Positions 31,327-41,411 of a stretch of 64,000 nt of DNA are shown in pieces. The DNA lies in assembly GCF_024363565.1 (NCBI RefSeq), contig NZ_JAJEKE010000003.1:248001-312000 (forward strand). The letters are read 5' to 3'. Made by a program: the position numbers and the translations under genes. The notes beneath the pieces were generated by a model. That model had not been told where the DNA came from. It did not search any database and saw nothing but the letters and a program-made list of their open reading frames with translations. The DNA is from Lutispora saccharofermentans. GTDB lineage: Bacteria > Bacillota > Clostridia > Lutisporales > Lutisporaceae. Position 1 is the stretch's first letter. Each line of letters opens with the position of its first letter.

Positions 31327-34300
31327 ATGCACATCAGTAAAATGAAAAGAAAAGCAGCTATAATATTGGCTCTTATAATGATATTCAATCTATTGCCCCA
31401 TGAGATCCTCAGGGTCCACGCCTTTGACCCGGGGGAATTTTGGGTGGATACCGTAACAATATTTAAAATATATGACAAAGACAGAAATGCGGTGCAGCGC
31501 AGAGTGCTGATCACGGGAGGATACCTGAAGGATGCGGATGTAGGTATTGTGACCAGCGAAGGCTATAAAAGGCTTACCAAAAGGACCGATAATACCGAAG
31601 GTCTGCTCCAGTTTGACATAGATGATAATCAGCTCGGCAACTCCCTGCGAATAGAGGGAAAGGAAATATTATTGAACGAAGATGAAATGCCTACCTTGAC
31701 GGGAGTAAACCGCAGGGTGGAGCAGGGAGCAGGCGATTTGATACTCCAGGGCACAAAGCTTAATAATATAATGGATAAAGCCAACATCAAGGCAGGCTAT
31801 GAGCATAAGGGAGCCTATACGCCTATGGATGATACTAAGTTTAATAATCCTTCGCAAGTTACCATAGAAAAGCCTACAGGCGCATTAGGACTTCAAAATA
31901 TAATATTTGAGAAGAGCGAGCAGATACCCAATGTATATTTCAATGCTAAAAACCCTTCTGTTAATGTTAATGTAAACATTAAATATACATATAAAGATCA
32001 GTTCAGACTATATCAAAACATAAACGTATCTAATCTGCGAATGTACCCCAACAGAGGCCAGAAGGGTGATAGGGTATACTTTGAAGCTGATGCAGGTACG
32101 CTGGACTCCTATGATGTATTTTTCCTGAAGGAAACCAACGGCACCGACCCCTACACAAATAAAAACAAAGGCCAGAATAAGACTTTTCAGCAGAATATAA
32201 ACGGAAAAGATATTCTTACGGTCACTGTGCCGGATATAATAGAGGGAGAATACTATGTGGTGCTCACCAATGCGGTGGCCCAGAACATGGACCCCATGCT
32301 GGAGGTAACACAGGAGAAGGCCCTGGATGAAAAATTCACCGTAATAAACGCAAACATAAAATCGAGGATAATCAGCATCAATCCCAAGACGGGACCTGAT
32401 ACGGGCTCCAAAGCGACCATATCCTCCCAATTCACCGGCACGCTGAACATACCGGAATTTGTCCCTGCCAGCGACGATAAGACCTACAGCTTCTCTGACG
32501 GTGACAGGGAATTGGTTGTGAACTATGTTTACGGCACATATAAAAATGACAGCTCAAGCCAGTATGAAGCAGTCAGGAATATCAGGATAATAATAGGAGA
32601 CAAGGCCACCTTTATGAAAAAAACCTCAGGTGATCCTGATGTGAGCTTTACAAAGGATCTGGACATCATAAACATCATGACTGCCCAGATCACCGATGCG
32701 GATAGCAATCCCGTAAAAGACGTGGTTATAGAGACAGAGACAACGATAACCAGGCTGTCTGATAACAGCGTTGTCCAGACCATAACGGAAAGGGCAGTGC
32801 TGGCCAAGGGATATACCTATATACCCAGCAAGGTAGAGCCTGTGGTGGACAGCATAACACCGGACAAGATACAGGTCATAAAGACCAATGATGATAATTA
32901 TAAAACCACTGACTCTAAAAGGCTGATGGCTATATACGGCAAGAATTTCATGGTACATAAATATGCAGACTCCACAGGAAAGGATATAGTGAGATATCCC
33001 ATAATAGAGCTGGGGCCTGATATAAAGCTTGACCCCAATGATCCGGTACAAAAAGAGATATTGGAAATGAAGGTATTAAACTCCTATGGAGAGGAGCTGG
33101 ACGGTTCTGCCGGGAATGAAATAGGCACCAGAATACTATTTTACCTTCCTGCTAATTTGGGACCCATAAGCAACATAGGCAAAACCTTCATAAAGGTTAC
33201 AAACCCCATAAGAAACTCAATGGCTCCCGGATTGGTGGGCACCAAGGTAGACGGAGTGGAATTCGTATTGGTAGAGGACAACAAAAACCCCATAATAAGC
33301 GGCGTAAACCCGGATACCGTAGCGGTAGAGGGCGGCGTCGAAGTAAAGGCCACGGGAAATAACTTCATGAGCGGAGTAAGGCTTTTCCTGGACGGAGAAG
33401 AAATAAAAAATATAAAAAGAGCGGAAGACGGCAAGGAAATAACCTTCACCGCACCAAAGGGGAGAGAAGGCACCACCCAGATAATGGTCATGAATCCGGA
33501 GGGCGGAGCTGCCACATGGCATTTCAATTACGTAAAGACCTATACAAACCCCAAGATATTTGATTTTGCGCCCAAATCCGGCAATACGGGCACTCTTGTG
33601 GTGGTAAAGGGCGATAACTTTATTCCACCGGACCCGACGGACAAAACCGAGCTGAAGCACAAGCTTATAGGCACCAGGATACTCTTGGGAGGCGTGGATA
33701 TAAATGATTATGAACTGGACAATGATAAGAGGATAGTTCTCAAGCCTTATAAGGACCCATCGGGAGAACCCGTCATAGATATAGCGACTGCAGGAAGCCT
33801 GACTTCCATAAAGGTGGCCGAATACTACCATTCCGTAATGTTTGCGGACGCGGACAACAATTATTATACCATCACCATAGATGGGGCAGGCAGGATAAGC
33901 TTGAGCGACGGAGTCCACAATACTTATACTCTGAAGCTTTCGGGAAGCCAGATAAAGGCCGATAAAAAAGACGGCTCTATATATGACTTATCTTCGGATA
34001 AAGAAGGCATAATGATATCCGATGGAGCATCTGTCATACTCTCACTAAAGATGATGACTCCCTATAAAACCGATGCGGAGGGAAAAATAATAGGCAACAG
34101 GGTAAAGGTAGTGGACAAGAACACCATATACTTTACAGTGCCTGCTCTTCCTGCCGACGGATATTATGATCTCACCGTGCTGAATCCGGATACCAAGAGG
34201 GATGATAAGAAGGGAACAAGCGGTTTCTACTATTTCGCTCACCCTCAGAGCAAGCCGGAAATAGATAAGATTGTGCCCAGCGAAGGCACTACCGACGGCG

Positions 34301-37300
34301 GCTATGCCATAGATATAGAGGGCAATGACTTTATGGATATAGGCATAGACAAGTCCAAGGTGTTCATAAACGGTATACAGGTACCGGCGGCCGATATCCA
34401 GGTAAGCCCAAACGGCAAGACAATAACTGTAAAAAGAGTGCCCAAATATCCGGGAGATCTGTTTAAAGAAAAGGGGACCAACCGGTATGCGGTACCGGTG
34501 GTGGTGGTAAACCCTGACGGGGGAAGCGTTAGCCGGGAAGGCGGCTTCACCTATCTGGTTCCTACCAGTCACCCCAAGCTGGTAAAGATCGTTCCGGCAA
34601 AAGGTACTGCTGCCGGCGGTGAAGTGGTGGAAATCACCGGTACCGACTTCCGTTTCTTTGAGCCCTATGAGGACAGCAACAGGGACGGGAAGAGGGATGA
34701 CGACGAACCTTTCACCGATATAAACGGAAACGGCAAATGGGACAGTGAGACAAACTATGATGAGTGGATACAATATGCAGAGATCAATCATCCAAAGTTT
34801 GAAAAATACCTTGATTCCCCCATATTGCCCAAAGTATTTTTCGGCGATAATCTGGCCAAGATTGTGGAGTTTTCCCGTGGCTACCTCAAGGTGATCACTC
34901 CGGAGGGAGATGCGGGCAAGGCAGAGGTATATGTAGTGAACAATGATGCGGGAACCTCCGATAAGGTCACCTATACCTATGAAGCTTCAAACCCCAAGAT
35001 CACCAGGATATTCCCCAGAGTAGGCAAGATGCAGGGAGGAGACACTACGGAGCTTTTAGGCTCCGGCTTTGCCAGAACTGACATGGATATTTACAATGGA
35101 AGTACGGATGCTGCCGGAATATCCTTATATGATGTAAAGCAGATGGCGGCAGTAAGATTCGGAAGCCTTACCAACCGGAATATAGCCAGGGAACTGGACA
35201 ACTCCGGAAGGATAGACAACAAAAGGACTACGGTAAGATTTGAACTTAACAAAATGAGCTTTGAATACGATGCATCAAGCACTAATACCAAGCTCACCAT
35301 GAGCAAGGTCGTGGATGACAAGATCTACAAAGCAGTCATAAACGGCTATGACGACACCGTAAAATATATACCTCTGAAGCTTATGGAGACTAGCTCTAAA
35401 GAGAAATTCGAGGGTACAGGCCTTGTGAGAGTAGAGGTAGAGGATGGAAGGCTCCTCATAGATACAGGCTACTCGGAAAATGTGAGATACATTGACTCTA
35501 CCCAAGTTTTTGTGACGGTGCCCACCCATCACACCATCGGGAACAATATACCTGTGGAGCTGATAAACCCGGACAAGGGAAAGGCTGCTATAGCCTTTGA
35601 ATACATGAATCCTTACGATTATCCGGTAATAGCCTCTATAGAGCCTATAAACAAAGTTCTAAAGAACGGCTTGATAATAGACTACGACAACAATCCTTCC
35701 GATGATGATGAAGAATATTATACCTATGTATCCGTTACCGGCGGTGTGCTTTTGACCATTACGGGAAGCAACTTTAAGAGGACTGCCAAGGTATATCTGG
35801 ATGACAAGGAACTTCAAATACTGGACAGAAGCCCTAACGATGATAAGCTGCTGGTAGTGATACCGCCTGGGGATGAAAGCCAGATAGGATCGAAAAAACC
35901 TATAACCGTGGACAATGGTGACGGCGGTGTTACCAGCACCAGGGAACCCGGTGATTATTATAAGATGAAAGCCCCGTATTTTGTGATGTACCAGAAAGGC
36001 CTCAGCGGCCCTAAGATCGACAGCGTCATACCGGATAAGACCTCCAGCAGGGGGCAGAACATCATAACCGTAATAGGCATGGACTTCAGGCCCGGTATAA
36101 AGGTCTTCATAGGAGGAGTGGCCGCAGAAGTAGTAGAGCTTCAGGGCACGGAAAAGATAAGGGTGAGGGTGCCTCTGGGACTCATACCCGGCAAAGCTTC
36201 GGTAATGGTTCAAAACGCAGACTATGGTGCAGATGAGAAGAAGGATGCCATAACCATCATAAGCTCTCCCGAAATACAGGACATACTGGATGAGCAGGGA
36301 ATAAGCCTGAGCCCCAGAGTCCTGGATATGACGGGGGGCCAGAACATAATACTGCAGGGCATCGAGTTCCAAGAAGGAGCCCAGATCATATTCGGCGGGG
36401 AAATAAAACCCAAAGCAGAAGGCGAGTCCGGGATACCGGGAACCAATATCAGAGATGAAGAGGTTTATGTGGTAGGAGGTACCGCCGGCACAGTGAGCAA
36501 GGTGGAAAACGGAACACTCATATATGTAACAACACCTGCCATGCCGGAAGGAGATATATCCATAATCGTCATAAATAAGGACGGGGGAGTATCGGAGGAA
36601 GTAAAGATACAAGTAATCCGCCCATTGCCGGGCAAACCCTCAGGCGTCAAGGCACAAGCGGTGGACGGCGATACGGTAAAGCTGGAATGGGATGGAACCG
36701 CCCAGATGTACCAGATATTTGCTTCCTTCGGAGAGAAGAACTCTTCCAAGGAACTCAGTGAATACAGCTATATAATTACAGTTGAGCCGGAAAGATATGA
36801 TAAAGAAAAGCTGAGATACTATGTGAGAGGCCTTGCGACGGAGACCTGGTATAGATTCAGGATATACGCCGTCAATGACTTTGGAGTGTCTCTTCAATAC
36901 GGTCAATCCAACAGCGTAAAGACTCCCGACACCATACGCTCCGAAGCTAAATACAATGACGAATATATAAACCCCGCAGGCAGGACGGACTGGACTGAAA
37001 GCACCAAGGATAAATTCATATACAACATCGGTGAAAGAAGCCTGAAGGAAGGTGCTCAATACTATCAGATAGAATTAAGAAACAAGAATGCAGGAGCCTC
37101 GGCTTCACGCATGATAAAGATACCTGTAAACCTTGTCCGAAGCTATGACAAGTATTATGCGATCTGGGACAAGGATGTATCTGTAAAATTTGACACCAAA
37201 GCCTTGAGGACCGGCGAAATAATGAATATAAGCGATAAGGAAGATGCGGCTGCCGTATTGGAAATATACTCGCCAAAGGGTCAAAGATATGATGATATCG

Positions 37301-37581
37301 CATTGCTCCTAGGCAGCAGAAATAAGCCCATAAAGCTCATAGGCATAGGCTTCAGACTGGAGAACAAGGACAAGACCCAGAACTTAAAGCAATTCACAGA
37401 GCCTATGGAAGCCGCTATAGTAATAGACTCAAAATATGCTAATAAAGAAAACCTGGAACTATACTACTACAATATACCGTCTAATAAATTGGAAAAGGTA
37501 AACTTCACCAAGAAATCCGGTGAAGCCGTAATAAATGCAAAAATTACCAACCCCGGAGAATATGTGATTATTAGCCGCTAA
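31327..37581 (+). CDS. Giant secreted protein with repeated IPT/TIG domains
   Basis: A 2084-residue exported protein. Signal peptide from MHISKMKRKAAII to about residue 32. Many immunoglobulin-like IPT/TIG units follow, each opening with a pattern like PxIxxxxPxxGxxxGG and VxVxGxxF (for example KIVPSEGTTDGGYAIDIEG, KIVPAKGTAAGGEVVEITG, RIFPRVGKMQGGDTTELLG, SVIPDKTSSRGQNIITVIG). Around residue 1120 an acidic insert, EDSNRDGKRDDDEPFTDING, looks like a calcium-binding loop. A fibronectin type III domain lies near residues 1770-1860 (GKPSGVKAQAVDGDTVKLEW). No SLH domain, sortase motif or C-terminal anchor is visible, so attachment is unclear. ATG at 31327 is eight bases after AAGGAG. It heads a block of envelope genes. 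Confidence 0.88.
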   Translation: MHISKMKRKAAIILALIMIFNLLPHEILRVHAFDPGEFWVDTVTIFKIYDKDRNAVQRRVLITGGYLKDADVGIVTSEGYKRLTKRTDNTEGLLQFDIDDNQLGNSLRIEGKEILLNEDEMPTLTGVNRRVEQGAGDLILQGTKLNNIMDKANIKAGYEHKGAYTPMDDTKFNNPSQVTIEKPTGALGLQNIIFEKSEQIPNVYFNAKNPSVNVNVNIKYTYKDQFRLYQNINVSNLRMYPNRGQKGDRVYFEADAGTLDSYDVFFLKETNGTDPYTNKNKGQNKTFQQNINGKDILTVTVPDIIEGEYYVVLTNAVAQNMDPMLEVTQEKALDEKFTVINANIKSRIISINPKTGPDTGSKATISSQFTGTLNIPEFVPASDDKTYSFSDGDRELVVNYVYGTYKNDSSSQYEAVRNIRIIIGDKATFMKKTSGDPDVSFTKDLDIINIMTAQITDADSNPVKDVVIETETTITRLSDNSVVQTITERAVLAKGYTYIPSKVEPVVDSITPDKIQVIKTNDDNYKTTDSKRLMAIYGKNFMVHKYADSTGKDIVRYPIIELGPDIKLDPNDPVQKEILEMKVLNSYGEELDGSAGNEIGTRILFYLPANLGPISNIGKTFIKVTNPIRNSMAPGLVGTKVDGVEFVLVEDNKNPIISGVNPDTVAVEGGVEVKATGNNFMSGVRLFLDGEEIKNIKRAEDGKEITFTAPKGREGTTQIMVMNPEGGAATWHFNYVKTYTNPKIFDFAPKSGNTGTLVVVKGDNFIPPDPTDKTELKHKLIGTRILLGGVDINDYELDNDKRIVLKPYKDPSGEPVIDIATAGSLTSIKVAEYYHSVMFADADNNYYTITIDGAGRISLSDGVHNTYTLKLSGSQIKADKKDGSIYDLSSDKEGIMISDGASVILSLKMMTPYKTDAEGKIIGNRVKVVDKNTIYFTVPALPADGYYDLTVLNPDTKRDDKKGTSGFYYFAHPQSKPEIDKIVPSEGTTDGGYAIDIEGNDFMDIGIDKSKVFINGIQVPAADIQVSPNGKTITVKRVPKYPGDLFKEKGTNRYAVPVVVVNPDGGSVSREGGFTYLVPTSHPKLVKIVPAKGTAAGGEVVEITGTDFRFFEPYEDSNRDGKRDDDEPFTDINGNGKWDSETNYDEWIQYAEINHPKFEKYLDSPILPKVFFGDNLAKIVEFSRGYLKVITPEGDAGKAEVYVVNNDAGTSDKVTYTYEASNPKITRIFPRVGKMQGGDTTELLGSGFARTDMDIYNGSTDAAGISLYDVKQMAAVRFGSLTNRNIARELDNSGRIDNKRTTVRFELNKMSFEYDASSTNTKLTMSKVVDDKIYKAVINGYDDTVKYIPLKLMETSSKEKFEGTGLVRVEVEDGRLLIDTGYSENVRYIDSTQVFVTVPTHHTIGNNIPVELINPDKGKAAIAFEYMNPYDYPVIASIEPINKVLKNGLIIDYDNNPSDDDEEYYTYVSVTGGVLLTITGSNFKRTAKVYLDDKELQILDRSPNDDKLLVVIPPGDESQIGSKKPITVDNGDGGVTSTREPGDYYKMKAPYFVMYQKGLSGPKIDSVIPDKTSSRGQNIITVIGMDFRPGIKVFIGGVAAEVVELQGTEKIRVRVPLGLIPGKASVMVQNADYGADEKKDAITIISSPEIQDILDEQGISLSPRVLDMTGGQNIILQGIEFQEGAQIIFGGEIKPKAEGESGIPGTNIRDEEVYVVGGTAGTVSKVENGTLIYVTTPAMPEGDISIIVINKDGGVSEEVKIQVIRPLPGKPSGVKAQAVDGDTVKLEWDGTAQMYQIFASFGEKNSSKELSEYSYIITVEPERYDKEKLRYYVRGLATETWYRFRIYAVNDFGVSLQYGQSNSVKTPDTIRSEAKYNDEYINPAGRTDWTESTKDKFIYNIGERSLKEGAQYYQIELRNKNAGASASRMIKIPVNLVRSYDKYYAIWDKDVSVKFDTKALRTGEIMNISDKEDAAAVLEIYSPKGQRYDDIALLLGSRNKPIKLIGIGFRLENKDKTQNLKQFTEPMEAAIVIDSKYANKENLELYYYNIPSNKLEKVNFTKKSGEAVINAKITNPGEYVIISR

Positions 37582-37640
37582 GAGAACGGAAACCACTGAA
37601 AGATACGGAAACAGCCACTGAATTTCACGGAGGACATGCT

Positions 37641-38007
37641 ATGCTGCTTTATCAAGATATTTCAAAGGTTATTGTAAATTCAGCATATGAAGTTCATAAG
37701 TTTCTTGGGAGCGGATACTTAGAAAAAGTATATGAGAATGCGCTTATTAAGGAATTGGAAAGCAAGAATCTAAAGTGCGAACAGCAAGTACCATTGGAAG
37801 TATATTATAAAGATTATATGGTAGGCGATTACATAGCTGATATAAATAGTAGAAGATAAAATAATACTAGAAATAAAAGCAATTTCAGGGATAGAAGACA
37901 AGCACTTTGCACAGCTATTGAATTACTTAAAAACAACGAGAAAAAAATTAGGGTTTATTATAAACTTTGGAGCCAGTAAAATTCAGATAAAAAGAATAAT
38001 AAACTAA
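37641..38007 (+). pseudogene. GxxExxY family protein, frameshifted
   Basis: The first 70 codons read MLLYQDISKVIVNSAYEVHK and LGSGYLEKVYENAL, the GxxExxY family (GSGYLEKVYE). The frame then stops at 37859. The family sequence continues in the next frame from about 37846 as IVEDKIILEIKAISGIEDKH, ending at TAA 38005-38007 with GFIINFGASKIQIKRI. One extra A near 37843-37846 explains the break, and repair would give the usual length of about 120 residues. These proteins often lie next to surface or restriction genes; role unknown. Confidence 0.85.
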
Positions 38008-38028
38008 CCATGTACAAAATATAAACTC

Positions 38029-38210
38029 CTTTTCGTGAAATTTAGTGTAAGATTCAGTGACTTTCAGTGGTTACCGCACCCCAAGCCTCCAGAGGCATAC
38101 TCAACACTCCGAAGGCATACTAAAAGAATATCGAGTAACTATCAAAAACCACTAAAGAAGCAATATGTCAAATTAATATCCCTTTCGTGACTTTTAGTGG
38201 TTAAAAAAAC
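38029..38210 (+). repeat. Repeat family C with D-like spacer
   Basis: TTTTCGTGAAATTTAGTG, GATTCAGTGACTTTCAGTGG and CCTTTCGTGACTTTTAGTGG flank words such as CCAGAGGCATACTC. It fills the gap before the next SLH gene. Confidence 0.65.
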
Positions 38211-38242
38211 CCTCGGAGCAACACCCGAAAGGAATGATCTCA

Positions 38243-41221
38243 ATGAACTATCGAAAACGTTACATCACCATACTGATAACGATATCCCTGCTGACCGGCA
38301 CTATCTTCGCCGAAGGCCCCATCTATCCGGTCCCTGCCTACGGCAGAGCCCTGGTAGATCAAGGCGGCTTCACCGACATAGCCGGCAGCCCCAGGGCAGC
38401 TGATATACTCAAGCTGCGCATGCTCAACATAATCCAGGGCAGCAACGGAGCCAAATACAGGCCCAATGACAATATCAGCTACCAGGAAGCGGCTGCCTAT
38501 CTCATAAGGCTTTTGGGCATGGAAGAGGCAGCACTGGAAAAAGCCGCTGCCATGGCCCAAAGAGGCACAAAGCCCAATTATGCTGCGGACACCTGGGCGG
38601 TAGGCTATATGGAAGAGGTCCTGGCGCAAGGCATAATGACAGCGACAGAGCTCAGGGAGATGGAGACACTGAGCAGGGCCCAGCTTGATGCCATTGACAC
38701 CCAGGTGAAGGCCGAAGCAAAGAGAAAATGGATGACACTGGCTCAGCGGGACGCCCTGAAGAATGAAAAGACTGCAGCGGCTCAGCTTGAGAATAAATCA
38801 ATGAAAAGGGCAATAAGCCGCCAGAACCTGGCTATGTGGCTTTTCAGAGCCCTTAAGCTCCAGGAGATACCTTCCAAGGATATAAACTATGTCTACAAAT
38901 ACAGCGACTACAGCAGCATCAAGCCCGAGAGGCTCAGTGCGGCGGAAGCCCTGCTGCAAAAAGGCATCCTCGGATCGGCCGCCAAGGACAAATATGCTCC
39001 TACAGCCGGTGTAAGCCGCGGTGAGGCAGCAGAAGCTTTCAATAATATAGTAGAAGCTTATCCGGATCTGACAGGTATACAAACCGGTGTGGCAAGGCTG
39101 CTGAAAGCAAACATGGGCTATAATATGCAGTCCGCATCGGATACCCAAAGCCTGTCCTACAACCTGGAAAACTTTGATGGCACAGGCTTCACTGCAAAGA
39201 TGGAAGCAGACCAGGCACTCCCCGTTATAAAGGGCGGCAGAGTATATGATCATAACCTGCTGAGAGAAGGGGACACTGTAGAATATGCCTTAAGGGACGG
39301 GCAGATGCTATACGCCGCCTTAGGCGACTACAGCTTTCTCCAGGGAACACTCAGCTATCATGATAAAGATGGAAACATAAGGATAGAGGACAGCCAGAAG
39401 GGCATCACAGAGCTCAAGCTCGGAGCAGATACTATAATAACAGCTCTCGGCAAGCCTGCCAGGGCTGCAAGCCTCATACCGGGGCAAGATGTCAAAGCCT
39501 TGTACAAGGGCAATATCATAAGCAGGCTGGACATACAGGAAAACGCAGACTATTATGCGGACACCGAATATATTGACGGCATAATCAAATACATAGACAG
39601 GGCAGGAAGGCTCGTGAAGCTGGAGGACTATGACGGAAACCTCCGCACCTACGGACTGGACGACAGGGTCATAGTCAGCATCAATGACTACTATGAAACC
39701 CTGGAAAACCTCCAGCCAGAGCAGGATGCCACCTTTGAAATATCCGGAAGAACGATAAAAGCCATAAAAGCCTTTACCATCCCCGGAGAGGAAGCAAGCA
39801 AGGATTACCTTGCCGTCCTGAGGGTCAGGGCTGTCGAAGGCGATACGATAAAGGTCACCAGGCCGGAGGACAGGCAGAATCTCATGAGCTTCAAAACCGA
39901 CAGCATCACCTCCATCACATATCTGGGCTACCCTATCAAGCTCTATAATGTGAAGGTGGGAGACCTGGTAAAGATACAGACCAATGAAAACAGCAAGGAC
40001 AGGGCCGACAGTATCGAGCTCATGACCAAGAGGCAGAGAGTGGAAAAGGTATACAAGGCAAAGATACTCAACACCCTTCCGGGACAATACAGGCTGGCAT
40101 TATCCCAGATACAGACCTACAAATATCCGGGCTGGTCCAAACTGGATGATGAAAAAACCTTTCCGGTAAAAAGGGATGCAGAAATATATAAGGACGGCAG
40201 GAAGCTTAAGCTGGATGATCTTGACAAGCAAAGAAATGTAGAAGCCTATATAGTGACGGTAAAGGACTTCGGAGAAGAAACCATAGCCAAGATCACATTA
40301 AAAAGCGTCAGCGAGGACTCAACCTTCAGCGGGACCTTCGATGCCCAATGGACGGACAACTCCATCAAGCTGGCTGACGGACAAAAACTCAGCTTTGATG
40401 ACGGAACTATAATAATAAAGGACAGAAGGCTTTTGGACACCTCAGACCTGACCTACAATGACGAAGCCTTTGTAGTAAAGAATAAGCTTCCCGGAGGCAG
40501 CAACTATGCGGCGCTGGTATCCATGGAAAACGGCAACGGCTTTGACTATAGGAATGTAGTCCGGGGCTATATCCATGACATGGGCGAAGACAATTTCTCT
40601 CTGGAAAGCTATGCAAACTTGGTGGATAATGAATGGGACTATCACTATGGTGATGAAAACTATTTTTATGTCAGCAAGGACGGCAGGATTCTGGACAATG
40701 TGCTAAAGCGCAGCTACATAACAAGAGATACTTTCTTAGAAAGCAGATTCTGGGATTTAGGGAGCAATGGAAAACCCAAAACCAGCACCGATCCCAAAAA
40801 ATATACAATACACGACCCAAGGCTTTATATGGACGATAAAGGCCCTCACTACGAAAAATGCAGAAGCCAGCATATGCTTGCATATATAATTGTAAATGAG
40901 GACGGAGAAGCTACTGCCATAAATATCTATAAGAAGGACGCCGACTATAGAAAAGAAGAAATGACATTCAAAGAAAACCTCATTACAGGAGAAGTGGTAA
41001 GCAGCAACAGCAGCTATACCCAGCTTACGCTCACCGATGTGAAGGAATACAGCAAATTCTACAGCCAATGGCAGCCTACAGGCTCAAAGGCAGTGATAAA
41101 CACTCAAAAAGCTTTGATAATAAAGAATGAACAAGCAGTGACATTGAGCGAACTGTACCCGGGCGACAAGATATACGCCGTCACAGACCAAAACAGCGGC
41201 ATAATCCTATTTGTAGAATAA
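38243..41221 (+). CDS. Secreted protein with SLH-like domains at the N-terminus
   Basis: A 992-residue exported protein. Signal peptide MNYRKRYITILITISLLTGT to about residue 23. Residues 45-110 (FTDIAGSPRAADILKLRMLNI, YRPNDNISYQEAAAYLIRLLG) and about 215-280 (YSDYSSIKPERLSAAEALLQ, YAPTAGVSRGEAAEAFNNIV) are SLH-type modules, which bind pyruvylated cell-wall polymers. The long remainder is mostly beta-rich, with repeated short units (IDGIIKYIDRAGRLVKLEDY), of no family I recognise. The ATG at 38243 is favoured by its distance from AAAGGA. The next gene has a similar plan. Confidence 0.82.
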   Translation: MNYRKRYITILITISLLTGTIFAEGPIYPVPAYGRALVDQGGFTDIAGSPRAADILKLRMLNIIQGSNGAKYRPNDNISYQEAAAYLIRLLGMEEAALEKAAAMAQRGTKPNYAADTWAVGYMEEVLAQGIMTATELREMETLSRAQLDAIDTQVKAEAKRKWMTLAQRDALKNEKTAAAQLENKSMKRAISRQNLAMWLFRALKLQEIPSKDINYVYKYSDYSSIKPERLSAAEALLQKGILGSAAKDKYAPTAGVSRGEAAEAFNNIVEAYPDLTGIQTGVARLLKANMGYNMQSASDTQSLSYNLENFDGTGFTAKMEADQALPVIKGGRVYDHNLLREGDTVEYALRDGQMLYAALGDYSFLQGTLSYHDKDGNIRIEDSQKGITELKLGADTIITALGKPARAASLIPGQDVKALYKGNIISRLDIQENADYYADTEYIDGIIKYIDRAGRLVKLEDYDGNLRTYGLDDRVIVSINDYYETLENLQPEQDATFEISGRTIKAIKAFTIPGEEASKDYLAVLRVRAVEGDTIKVTRPEDRQNLMSFKTDSITSITYLGYPIKLYNVKVGDLVKIQTNENSKDRADSIELMTKRQRVEKVYKAKILNTLPGQYRLALSQIQTYKYPGWSKLDDEKTFPVKRDAEIYKDGRKLKLDDLDKQRNVEAYIVTVKDFGEETIAKITLKSVSEDSTFSGTFDAQWTDNSIKLADGQKLSFDDGTIIIKDRRLLDTSDLTYNDEAFVVKNKLPGGSNYAALVSMENGNGFDYRNVVRGYIHDMGEDNFSLESYANLVDNEWDYHYGDENYFYVSKDGRILDNVLKRSYITRDTFLESRFWDLGSNGKPKTSTDPKKYTIHDPRLYMDDKGPHYEKCRSQHMLAYIIVNEDGEATAINIYKKDADYRKEEMTFKENLITGEVVSSNSSYTQLTLTDVKEYSKFYSQWQPTGSKAVINTQKALIIKNEQAVTLSELYPGDKIYAVTDQNSGIILFVE

Positions 41222-41224
41222 GAG

Positions 41225-41400
41225 GAGAACGGGGAACGGAAACCACGAAAAGACACGGAATTTTCACGGAAAAGCACGAAAGGAATGAACTATATAAGTT
41301 GCAATATATAACCATGTACAAAATATAAAATCCTTTTAGTGAAATTCAGTGTAAGATCCAGTGACCTTCAGTGGTTCCCGTCCACCCAATACCCAAAAAG
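41225..41400. repeat. Repeat family C, units in both orientations
   Basis: Inverted units at 41225-41275 (ACGGAAACCACGAAAAGAC, ACGGAATTTTCACGG) and direct units at 41330-41385 (TTAGTGAAATTCAGTG, CCTTCAGTGGTTCCCGTCC). The two can pair. Confidence 0.65.
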
Positions 41401-41411
41401 GAGCATCTATT

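Noticed and set aside
35659..36612. A 317-codon open frame on the minus strand inside the IPT/TIG gene
   Set aside because: It lies fully antisense to a clear coding region, has no ribosome site and is rich in Tyr, Cys and His in a way typical of antisense shadows.
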